Below are positions 57,484 to 64,000 of a stretch of 64,000 nucleotides of DNA, one piece after another (positions within the stretch are counted from its first letter, which is position 1; each line of letters starts with the position of its first letter). The stretch is from Mycobacterium paraterrae (lineage in GTDB: Bacteria; Actinomycetota; Actinomycetes; Mycobacteriales; Mycobacteriaceae), in the NCBI RefSeq assembly GCF_022430545.2, contig NZ_CP092488.2, positions 3,844,001-3,908,000 on the forward strand, given 5' to 3'. The translations under genes and the position numbers were made by a program. The notes beneath the pieces were generated by a model. The model had not been told where the DNA came from and made no database searches. It worked only from the letters and a program-made list of their open reading frames with translations.

Positions 57484-58047
57484 GTGAACACGTTGACTAG
57501 CAACGACTTACGGATTCGCCGCCGGCTAGGCACGGGTGTGGCTCTCGGCGGGATGCTCTGCGCCGTGATGGGCCAGCTCGTTGGCGCACCGACTGCTCGC
57601 GCAGATGATCCCCTCAGCGAACTCCTCAACAACGTCCAGGCGGCCGTCGAGATCGGTAACGTCTACCTGAATGCCGCCGCGATGGACTTCTCGGCCGGCC
57701 TTTCGATCCCCGGTACATCGGCCGGCCTCATCGGGCTCGACAATGTCCTGATCGCACCCGAGGAAAACGCCTTGCTGGACACCGTCGATGCGCTGACGAA
57801 CACACCCGTGCACGCGGTCATCGGATTCGAGCCGCTCAGCGGCCCGACTGATTGGGCGTCGGCTTTGGTTCAGATACAAGGCTTCGCCGATGCGGCCAAC
57901 GTCGACTTCACCCAAGCCGCCAACTTCATGACTGCGGGCGATTTTCCCGCTGCCGAGCTACTCGACATCGAGGGATTCAATGCGCTTTGGGTCGAAGCGC
58001 CCAACGCGGCAATTCTGGGCCTGGTCGAATCATCGCTCGGATTCTGA
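57484..58047 (+). CDS. Secreted small protein, array member 2
   Basis: 187 residues from GTG 57484, six bases after member 1 with GATAGGGC as a weak ribosome site. Signal peptide with cleavage likely after A-R-A (near residue 40). Mature motifs: 'DDPLSELLNNVQAAVEIGN', 'GLIGLDNVLIAPEENALLDTVDALTNTPV', 'NVDFTQAANFMTAGDFPAAELL' and 'APNAAILGLVESSLGF'. The C-terminal ~55 residues are the part most like member 1. Same operon; function unknown. Confidence 0.85.
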   Translation: MNTLTSNDLRIRRRLGTGVALGGMLCAVMGQLVGAPTARADDPLSELLNNVQAAVEIGNVYLNAAAMDFSAGLSIPGTSAGLIGLDNVLIAPEENALLDTVDALTNTPVHAVIGFEPLSGPTDWASALVQIQGFADAANVDFTQAANFMTAGDFPAAELLDIEGFNALWVEAPNAAILGLVESSLGF

Positions 58048-58075
58048 TTGTGCTACAAGGACTTTGGAGTGAGCA

Positions 58076-58630
58076 ATGAGCATCGACCATAACATCAAGT
58101 GCACGGCTAGGACGATTAGCGCGGTCGTTGGCGGCTTGCTGATCGCCACGATGAGCCAGCTGGCGAGCGCGCCGAGTGCTCATGCCGACGATCCCATCAG
58201 CGACCTGCTGAGCAACATCCAGGCTGCCACGCAGACGGGTGTTTCGGACATGTCGTTGGCTGGTGACTATCTGCTCAACGACCATCCCGTCTTTGCGTTG
58301 AGCGCAAGCCTCGCCGCATTCGATAATTTTCTGGTCGCGCCCGAAGAGAATATATTCATTGACTCCGTCGACGCGTTGACTAGTGACCTAATACAAGGCC
58401 CCTTAGACTTCCCCGCGACCCCCATTCCGGACGACTGGCCTTCGACGGTCAGCGCGGTCCAGAGCTATTTGGAGGGCGCCCAGTTCGACTTCACTGACGC
58501 CGCCAACCTTTTCGCCGGCAACGACTTTGCGGCGGGCGAGTTGACGGAGATCTACGGGCTCAACGCGCTCTTGGTCGAAGCGCCGAACGCCTTCATCCTT
58601 GGCCTCGCCGAGTCGATCTTCGGTAACTGA
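58076..58630 (+). CDS. Secreted small protein, array member 3
   Basis: 184 residues; ATG 58076 with GGAGTGAG upstream. Signal peptide ending S-A-H-A near residue 37. Mature motifs: 'DDPISDLLSNIQAATQTG', 'FDNFLVAPEENIFIDSVDALTSD', 'FDFTDAANLFAGNDFAAGEL' and 'APNAFILGLAESIFGN'. More diverged than members 1 and 2 in the centre. A short 98-base gap then leads to member 4. Function unknown. Confidence 0.85.
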   Translation: MSIDHNIKCTARTISAVVGGLLIATMSQLASAPSAHADDPISDLLSNIQAATQTGVSDMSLAGDYLLNDHPVFALSASLAAFDNFLVAPEENIFIDSVDALTSDLIQGPLDFPATPIPDDWPSTVSAVQSYLEGAQFDFTDAANLFAGNDFAAGELTEIYGLNALLVEAPNAFILGLAESIFGN

Positions 58631-58728
58631 CTTGCTGCTCGGCTTCCGACGAGGCAAATGCAAACCCCGTGTCCCGGGACCTTAACTGTCGAAACGAACC
58701 GCTGCGCAACATATTCGGAGGAAGAGTG

Positions 58729-59292
58729 ATGTCAGGCAAGTATCAACCTCGCCGCAATCGCATCACCGTGCTGGTAGGCGCGGCGGTCGGCGGGACGCTC
58801 ATCGCCACGATGAGCCCGATGGCGACGGCGCCGCCAGCATACGCCGACGATCCCGTCACGCAGATGTTCGACAACGTGCAAGCGACCATCGCGTACGGCG
58901 AGGGCCTGCTCACGTTCGGTACGGAGTCGCTCGCTGCCGGCGAAATACCCGAGGCCTTGAATGTTGACTTGGCGGGTATCGAGGATCTGCTGTTCGGGCC
59001 GGAGGAGAACGTGTTCATCGACTCGGTCGGCATCCTGACGAACAATCCGGTCGACTACGAAATAGATATCTCGTCCATTCAGGTACCTCCGGCTGATCTG
59101 ACCGATGCGGTCGCCGAGATACAAAACATCAGTGTCGCGGCGCAGAGCCAATTCATGGACGCCGCGCAGAGTTGGGCCTTGGGCGATTACGCACTCGCCG
59201 CCTTTCACGACCTCGCAGCGGCCAACTTCCTGGTGTTCGACGGACCGAACGAACTGTTCATCGGTCTCGCCGAGTCATTGTTCGGCATCTGA
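58729..59292 (+). CDS. Secreted small protein, array member 4
   Basis: 187 residues from ATG 58729, with GGAGGA (58717-58722) upstream; GTG 58726 could also serve. Signal: 'RRNRITVLVGAAVGGTLIATM', cleavage near A-Y-A. Mature motifs: 'DDPVTQMFDNVQATIAYGEGLLTFG', 'GIEDLLFGPEENVFIDSVGILTNNPV', and C-terminal 'GPNELFIGLAESLFGI'. The most diverged member; the 'AGDFPAAEL' motif is replaced by 'LGDYALAAF'. It ends 12 bases from the convergent echA16-like gene. Confidence 0.83.
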   Translation: MSGKYQPRRNRITVLVGAAVGGTLIATMSPMATAPPAYADDPVTQMFDNVQATIAYGEGLLTFGTESLAAGEIPEALNVDLAGIEDLLFGPEENVFIDSVGILTNNPVDYEIDISSIQVPPADLTDAVAEIQNISVAAQSQFMDAAQSWALGDYALAAFHDLAAANFLVFDGPNELFIGLAESLFGI

Positions 59293-59304
59293 CGTAGCGG
59301 GGCG

Positions 59305-60054
59305 TCAGCGAACCTGGGCGCGTCCGCGCTGCAGGACCGCCTCGCGGTTGGCGGCGATGTCGTCGCCTGACGTCCGAAAAGCCCGCGCCGCAGTCGCTTC
59401 CAGCCACAGCCCTTCGCCGGTCTGCGAGTCGTCGATCCGGTGGTAGGACGACAGCAGCGCGCGCACCGCGCTCTGGTTGTTGCCGACGATGCTTTCGGCG
59501 ACCTTGCGTGCCGCGGGCAGCAACTCGTCGTGGGGCACCACTTCGGTGACCAGGCCGGCGCGCAGCGCATCCTGCGCGGACAAGTAGTCGCCGGTCATGC
59601 TCATCCGACGGGCGAGGCCGACGCCTACCTTCTGCGGCAGACGCACGCTGAGGCCCCATGTCGGCAGTAGGCCCACCCGTGCGTGGGTATCGGCGAATCG
59701 CGCATTTTCGGAAGCGATCAGGATGTCGCAGTAGAGCGTCAGCTCCAGCCCGCCGGTCACCGCCGCGCCGTTGATGGCGCCGATGACAGGCTTGCTCAGT
59801 GCCGGCCAGCGCGGCGAAATGTCTGGCAACGCGGTCTGGCCACCCAATTCCTTGAGGTCGAGCCCGGCGCAGAACACCGGGTCGGTGCCGGTGATGATGA
59901 TGACGTCGACGTCGTCGTCGGTCTCGGCGTCGGCCAGCGCCCCGAAGAACTGGTCCCGCAGCGCCGCCGACAGCGCGTTCCGCGATTGCGGCCGATTCAG
60001 TGTCAGGGTCCGCACCCGCTCGTCGGTGTGGATCAACAAGATGTCGTCAGTCAT
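59305..60054 (-). CDS. echA16: Enoyl-CoA hydratase/isomerase-family protein (EchA16-like)
   Basis: 249 residues from ATG 60052-60054 (M-T-D-D-I-L-L-I), matching Rv2831 as remembered; an ATG nine bases upstream is open too. Crotonase fold: 'NRPQSRNALSAALRDQFF', oxyanion-hole 'DPVFCAGLDLKELGG' and 'GAINGAAVTGGLELTLYCDILIAS', which keeps the first catalytic Glu (rat Glu144 position). By alignment with rat crotonase the second Glu (Glu164) is His in 'FADTHARVGLLPTWG'. Hydratase activity is therefore doubtful; isomerase, hydrolase or another CoA reaction is possible. Confidence 0.88.
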   Translation of the reverse strand: MTDDILLIHTDERVRTLTLNRPQSRNALSAALRDQFFGALADAETDDDVDVIIITGTDPVFCAGLDLKELGGQTALPDISPRWPALSKPVIGAINGAAVTGGLELTLYCDILIASENARFADTHARVGLLPTWGLSVRLPQKVGVGLARRMSMTGDYLSAQDALRAGLVTEVVPHDELLPAARKVAESIVGNNQSAVRALLSSYHRIDDSQTGEGLWLEATAARAFRTSGDDIAANREAVLQRGRAQVR

Positions 60055-60197
60055 GTGCTTCACCGTAGTCAGTGGATTGATGCTGACGTTTCGAGTGTCA
60101 CCGTGTGGCGGCGGTTATCGCTCGATAGCCACCCTGGCCGCACACTCGGCGCCGTGGTTACACGGTCGATGTAAAGCCGCCGACCTATCGTTGAGAC

Positions 60198-60452
60198 ATG
60201 TGCCGGAACATCACTGAATTGCGTGGTCTCGAGCCGCCTGCGACCACCGAGGAAATCGAGGCGGCGGCGCGGCAGTACGTCCGCAAGGTCAGCGGCTTCA
60301 CCCGACCCTCGTCGGCCAACGCCGAGGCCTTCGAGGCGGCCGTGGCCGAAGTCGCGGCGACCACCACCCGGTTGTTGCGCGCCCTGCCGGAGCGCCGTCA
60401 GCCGCCCAAGACCGACCCGCCGTTGCGTCGCCTCGCGACCCGGTGGCCGTGA
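60198..60452 (+). CDS. DUF2277 family protein
   Basis: 84 residues; ATG 60198, no clear Shine-Dalgarno. 'MCRNITELRGLEPPATTEEIEAAARQYVRKVSGFTRPS' is the conserved DUF2277 start (M-C-R-N-I), with a helical middle and a basic C-terminus. Members are small, cytosolic and of unknown function. It overlaps the DUF1802 gene at its stop (GTGA). Confidence 0.85.
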   Translation: MCRNITELRGLEPPATTEEIEAAARQYVRKVSGFTRPSSANAEAFEAAVAEVAATTTRLLRALPERRQPPKTDPPLRRLATRWP

Positions 60453-61009
60453 CCGCGACGACGCCCGCGCTCAAGGAGTGGAGCGCGGCGGTGCGTGCGC
60501 TGCTGGACGGACGGCAACAGGTGCTGCTGCGCAAGGGCGGAATCGGTGAAAAGCGGTTCGACGTCAATGTCGCCCGAGAGTTCCTGTTGTTCCCGACGGT
60601 CGCGCACAGCCACGCCGAACGGGTACGACCCGAGTTCCACGACCTTCTCGACGCAGCGGCCTGCGACAGCACCAACGATCAACTGGTCGTGCGGGCAGCA
60701 GCGAAAGTCGTTGCGGCGTATGCCGTCAACCGGCCGGACAACATTGACGCGCTGGAGGACCTGCACATCTGGACCGCCGATTCCGTGCGCCGCGACCGTC
60801 TCGACTTTCGGCCGAAAAACCGGCTCGCCGTACTGGTTGTGCAGGCACTACCGCTGCTCGCGCCGATCGCGCTGCAGCGCACGCCCGACTACGCCGGCTG
60901 TACCAGCTGGGTGCCGCTGCCGTTGATCGAGCCGGCGCTGGGCGAGCCCGTCCACGACGAGCGAACACTGCGCGACGTCGCCGATCGCGTCCGCGATGCC
61001 GTCGAATAG
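60449..61009 (+). CDS. DUF1802 family protein
   Basis: 186 residues from GTG 60449 (GTG 60443 is also in frame). Features of DUF1802: 'LKEWSAAVRALLDGRQQVLLRKGGIGE' at the N-terminus and 'FLLFPTVAHSHAERVRPEF' next. No signal peptide or membrane spans. Function unknown. Its pairing with the DUF2277 gene suggests one transcript. It ends nine bases from a convergent hydrolase. Confidence 0.83.
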   Translation: MTATTPALKEWSAAVRALLDGRQQVLLRKGGIGEKRFDVNVAREFLLFPTVAHSHAERVRPEFHDLLDAAACDSTNDQLVVRAAAKVVAAYAVNRPDNIDALEDLHIWTADSVRRDRLDFRPKNRLAVLVVQALPLLAPIALQRTPDYAGCTSWVPLPLIEPALGEPVHDERTLRDVADRVRDAVE

Positions 61010-61018
61010 CGTGACGTA

Positions 61019-62008
61019 TCAAGGAGTCTGGTCGACTAACACCGCGCCCTCGGGCCAGTCACCGACCGTGCCCAGCGACGTGGGCTCGCCGGCCGCCGTC
61101 AGTCGCACGACGTCGGCCAATTGCGCGGGCGCATCGCATTGCAGATAGTGGTCGGCGCTAGGCAATATCCAATAGCGGTTCAGACCGGGTTTGTCGCGCA
61201 GGAACTCTTGCCACACGTAGTTCGCGACCCGGACCGGGGCCACGTTGTCATGCAGACCCCACACCAGGCTGGTGTCGACGGCGCTGTGGGAAAGTGCCTG
61301 CAGCCAGGTGGTTTCGTCGGCGGCTCGCTCGTGGAGATATTGGATCGTGTCCACTAATACCGCCGGCTGGTCGTTGTGCGCGAAGCATCGCGTCAGGGCG
61401 GCGATCTCGGGATCGTCGGCGCCGCGTCGTGGCATGAAAGTCGTCACGCCCATGCCTGCGGCCAGCATCTCCGGAGTGGTGGCACGCGCAGTGCTTCGCC
61501 CCACGGTCGGATCCAGCAGCGCTTTCTGGAATCCGGTCAGATTGGCAAGGGGAAGATAGATATTCGCGTTGGTGAAGATGGCCTTGCGCGGGGGCTCCGT
61601 GTCCTCGAGGTCGTCGAACATCGACAGCGCGATCATGCCGACACTGGTGCCGCGGTCATGAGTCAGCATCGTGTAATCCGTCAACTGCCAGTGCTGGGTG
61701 ATCGCGCTGATCAGCAACCGCGCATCGTCGTATAGCGAATACACATACGGTGTCGTCGGCTTGGCCGAGAGGCCATAGCCGGGGAAGTCGAGCAGATAGA
61801 TATCGAAGTCGGCACCGAGTTCCCGTGTCAGCGCTAGGAAGTCGATGCTCGCCGTGGGAAAGCCGTGCACACAGACCAGCGCCGGCGCCCCCGGGATGCC
61901 GCAGCGGCGGGTGAAGACCGCGACGTCCGCACCGGAGTTGGCAGGGGTGGTCGATTTCCAGCGGATTCCCGTTCCGCCGCACGCCCATTCGTCGAAGTCG
62001 TCCATCAT
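61019..62008 (-). CDS. Alpha/beta hydrolase with Asp nucleophile (epoxide hydrolase/haloalkane dehalogenase-like)
   Basis: 329 residues; ATG 62006-62008 overlaps the stop of the upstream CocE-type gene by four bases. Oxyanion-hole strand: 'ALVCVHGFPTASIDFLAL'; nucleophile elbow: 'TMLTHDRGTSVGMIALSMF', with Asp where serine hydrolases have Ser, as in epoxide hydrolases and dehalogenases. 'SLVWGLHDNVAPVRVANYV' carries the acid and 'ADHYLQCDAPAQLADVV' the His. Cytosolic. Substrate unknown. Confidence 0.84.
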   Translation of the reverse strand: MMDDFDEWACGGTGIRWKSTTPANSGADVAVFTRRCGIPGAPALVCVHGFPTASIDFLALTRELGADFDIYLLDFPGYGLSAKPTTPYVYSLYDDARLLISAITQHWQLTDYTMLTHDRGTSVGMIALSMFDDLEDTEPPRKAIFTNANIYLPLANLTGFQKALLDPTVGRSTARATTPEMLAAGMGVTTFMPRRGADDPEIAALTRCFAHNDQPAVLVDTIQYLHERAADETTWLQALSHSAVDTSLVWGLHDNVAPVRVANYVWQEFLRDKPGLNRYWILPSADHYLQCDAPAQLADVVRLTAAGEPTSLGTVGDWPEGAVLVDQTP

Positions 62009-63654
62009 GAACCGACCGGGAGCACGATCCGCGAGGCGCCGAAGTGCACCTCGTGCGTGGACGGTGTCGTTTGGCTGGCTGTGGACGTCGCCTCGCCGTT
62101 ACCGAGGTTGCGCGCGAAGCGGGGATGGCTACCGCCCGCGATGAGCACCCGAATGCGGGTGCCGGCGCGGAAGCGGTGCGAGATCGCGTCCAGTTCCAGG
62201 CTGACGTGATCGGTCGGTTCGCTGAGTCGTTGGTAGGCGTCGCTGACGTTGCGGGAGCGGCCCTTGGCGTCGACCTCGCTGATCCGAACGAATACGTCCA
62301 CGAACGGATTGTCCGAGCTGTGCGCCAACTCGGCGACCGGGCATCCGTGCACGACCAAGTCGGTGGTGAGCGTGTCGCTGGTGAAGCTCAGCACGTCCCG
62401 GCGTGCCGCCAGCGCGGTGTCGTCGCGGTAGCCGCTGTCCGGGGAGAGCAGACGGCCGCCGATGCTGGGTGTCGGATCGGTGGGGTCGTACCGGAAACTC
62501 GCCGACGATCCAGTCGGCGGAGCGGTGTCCGCCAGGCCGCCGCCGGGCTGCAGGTACAGCGAGCGGCCGGTGGTGGTGGGCGGCCAGTCAGGCAATCCGC
62601 GCCAGCCCTCGTTGCCGACCCAGAACCGAAACCGGTCGGACCGCGGGGTCGCCGGGCGACCGGCAAGGTGGGTGTCCAACCATTTTTGGGTTTCCCGCGC
62701 GACGGTGGGTAGCCCGGCGAGAAGCAGCTGAGTATGCGTCCATGGGCCCACGGTCAAGCCCACGTCGATTCCGCGCGCGCGCAGATGCCGGAACTGGTGC
62801 AGCGTCTGGGGAAGGAACAGGTCTTGCCAGCCACTGAGTAGCAGCACCGGCACCTGAACCCGGTCGAGGGCAGAGTCGACTTTCAGCGGTCCCCAGAACG
62901 GGTTGTCGTCGGCCGGGGGAGTCAGCCAGGACTCCCACCACGGTGCCGCGTCGCCGAGCAGCGCGCGGCCGGCCGCGCCCAGCGGCGCTTGACTGGCGGC
63001 CCGCAGCACGCTTTTCTGCGCTCGCATTTGACGGATGCCGGCGCGAATGCGGCCCGGATCTTCTTGATGCGCAACCAAATTGCACCAGCCCAGGAAATCG
63101 TTGACGGTGAACGCGCCGGTGCCCCACGCCGACAGGCTCATGTCGTGGGGGCCCGCGATGATGACGCTGGTGACGAGTTCCGGCGGTGGGTCCTGCAGCA
63201 GCGCGAACTGGGTGAACCCGAGATAGGAGATTCCGATGGTGGCGAACCGCCCGGTGAACCACGGCTGCTGGCGCATCCACTCGACGGTGTCGGCGCCGTC
63301 GGCCGCCTCGTTGACCATCGGGGAGAACTCCCCGCCGGAACCGAATGTCCCGCGGACGCTCTGTAACACCACGCGATACCCGCGGGCCGCGTGAAGGTCG
63401 GCGAACACGATGTTGAACGGGAAGGCGCGGCCGTACGGTCCGCGGGCAAGCAGCGTGCCGACGACCTCTCCGGCGGGCTCGTAGACATCGGCGATCAGCT
63501 CGACGCCGTCGCGCATCGGAATCTTGACTTCGCTGACGGTGAAGCCGGTGGTCGGTGGCGCCAGCCGCAGCGTTCGGGCGAGCGCATGGCCGGCGAGTCG
63601 GCGGGGCAGTGTGCGCAGCGTCGATCGGGCGGGCCGCTGGGAGGTGGTCGTCAC
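62005..63654 (-). CDS. CocE/NonD family hydrolase (X-Pro dipeptidyl-peptidase-like)
   Basis: 549 residues; ATG 63652-63654. The alpha/beta-hydrolase core contains 'PMRDGVELIADVYEP', 'RGPYGRAFPFN' and nucleophile Ser in 'FATIGISYLGFTQF' (G-I-S-Y-L-G). A C-terminal jelly-roll (~330-549) completes the family pattern ('YDPTDPTPSIGGRLL', 'LELDAISHRFRAGTRIRVLIAGGSHPRF'). Related enzymes hydrolyse esters (cocaine esterase) or amides such as cephalosporin/glutaryl derivatives. Possibly the ortholog of Rv2800. Substrate unknown. Confidence 0.88.
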   Translation of the reverse strand: MTTTSQRPARSTLRTLPRRLAGHALARTLRLAPPTTGFTVSEVKIPMRDGVELIADVYEPAGEVVGTLLARGPYGRAFPFNIVFADLHAARGYRVVLQSVRGTFGSGGEFSPMVNEAADGADTVEWMRQQPWFTGRFATIGISYLGFTQFALLQDPPPELVTSVIIAGPHDMSLSAWGTGAFTVNDFLGWCNLVAHQEDPGRIRAGIRQMRAQKSVLRAASQAPLGAAGRALLGDAAPWWESWLTPPADDNPFWGPLKVDSALDRVQVPVLLLSGWQDLFLPQTLHQFRHLRARGIDVGLTVGPWTHTQLLLAGLPTVARETQKWLDTHLAGRPATPRSDRFRFWVGNEGWRGLPDWPPTTTGRSLYLQPGGGLADTAPPTGSSASFRYDPTDPTPSIGGRLLSPDSGYRDDTALAARRDVLSFTSDTLTTDLVVHGCPVAELAHSSDNPFVDVFVRISEVDAKGRSRNVSDAYQRLSEPTDHVSLELDAISHRFRAGTRIRVLIAGGSHPRFARNLGNGEATSTASQTTPSTHEVHFGASRIVLPVGS

Positions 63655-63680
63655 CGCATCAGGTTATGGGGACGACGGGC

Positions 63681-64000
63681 TCAGAACTTGTAGTACTGGG
63701 AAAGCTCGTTGGCGCGTTGCAGGTTGGTGGCCGGGCAGTCGACTTCCGGACTGGAGTAGATCGTCGAGTAGAACAGCGACTGCTGGATCAGCCCGTAACT
63801 GGTCTTGAACGCCACCATGCAGGAGAAATAGAAGTAGCTGTTGTGGTAGGTCGGCTTGAGGTTCCACCACTGTGCCGCGCGGTGGCCGTTGATGGTCGTC
63901 TCGACCGCGTCGGCCGGCAAGGACTGGGCGTAGGTACGCCAGATGATGGGCTCGACCGCCAGCTGGTAATTGCCCGCGTCGTAATGGCAGCGCAGCCCCT
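63681..64000 (-). CDS. Exported/membrane protein, C-terminal part (truncated by window edge)
   Basis: The frame is open to the right window edge and ends at 63681, giving ~105 C-terminal residues. They contain 'YQLAVEPIIWRTYAQSLPA', 'WWNLKPTYHNSYFYFSCMVAFKTSYGLIQQ' and two cysteines, one of them in 'EVDCPATNLQRANELS'. This is rich in aromatic residues and looks like an extracytoplasmic domain of a mycobacterial conserved protein (perhaps Rv2799-like, by position next to the Rv2800-like hydrolase). The N-terminus and any signal are outside the window. Confidence 0.65.
   Translation of the reverse strand, partial: GLRCHYDAGNYQLAVEPIIWRTYAQSLPADAVETTINGHRAAQWWNLKPTYHNSYFYFSCMVAFKTSYGLIQQSLFYSTIYSSPEVDCPATNLQRANELSQYYKF

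Overview
The window is GC-rich (roughly two thirds G+C by eye) and mycobacterial. From pyrH at 13.0 kb to the echA16-like gene at 60.1 kb the gene order largely follows the Rv2883c to Rv2831 stretch of Mycobacterium tuberculosis as I remember it: pyrH-frr-cdsA-rlmN, dxr-rip1-ispG, a penicillin-binding lipoprotein, mapB, glnA4, mtr, mqo, cysG, efpA, proS, rimP-nusA-ylxR-infB-rbfA-nrnA-dinF. Local losses and insertions (no dipZ/mpt70/mpt83, no aldC, no cobO/cobB, an inserted nmtR-ctpJ pair) argue for a non-tuberculous Mycobacterium. Ortholog names rest on recalled sequences and motifs, not on a search.

Region 1 (1-12.9 kb, + strand) starts with the C-terminal end of a Rieske-type oxidoreductase. 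A tightly coupled glycoconjugate cluster follows: two GT4-like glycosyltransferases, a UDP-xylose-synthase-like epimerase, a NodU/CmcH-type carbamoyltransferase, a GT2-HAD phosphatase fusion, a GT9 gene with an apparent one-base frameshift, gmhA, bifunctional hldE, an SDR, a second GT9 and UDP-glucose dehydrogenase. Read as a pathway it makes ADP-D,D-heptose (isomerase, kinase/adenylyltransferase, phosphatase; no HldD epimerase) and UDP-xylose (UDP-Glc to UDP-GlcA to UDP-Xyl), with transferases and a carbamoyl decorator. A carbamoylated, heptose- and/or pentose-containing glycan is the inferred product.

Region 2 (13-23.3 kb) is housekeeping: nucleotide, phospholipid and isoprenoid synthesis, ribosome recycling, regulated proteolysis and cell wall. 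Between pyrH and frr are two identical 54-bp repeats, each a complete 17-codon mini-ORF; a diverged copy bridges rimP and nusA with start/stop overlaps at both ends (MIRU-like).

Region 3 (23.3-25.1 kb) holds a secreted protein made of two near-identical 130-residue repeats. Its leader has a promoter-like pair, a Shine-Dalgarno, a 25-codon upstream ORF ending on the gene's start codon, and a perfect 16-bp inverted repeat that places both start codons in one stem. Upstream lies about 0.5 kb of AT-rich, apparently non-coding DNA.

Region 4 (25.1-45.7 kb) is mixed metabolism: methionine aminopeptidase, cobyric acid synthase, a glutamine-synthetase-like/GATase/SDR set, the nickel/cobalt sensor NmtR divergent from P1B-4 ATPase CtpJ with an operator-like palindrome between them, mycothione reductase, malate:quinone oxidoreductase, siroheme synthase, EfpA and ProS.

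Region 5 (45.8-54.1 kb) is the rimP-nusA-ylxR-infB-rbfA-nrnA-dinF translation/transcription operon.

Region 6 (54.1-64 kb) has a large AAA-LuxR regulator followed by a palindrome and four tandem paralogous small secreted proteins of unrecognised family, then an enoyl-CoA-hydratase-like gene, two DUF genes, two hydrolases and the end of an exported protein that runs off the window. I saw no tRNA, rRNA, CRISPR array or transposase.
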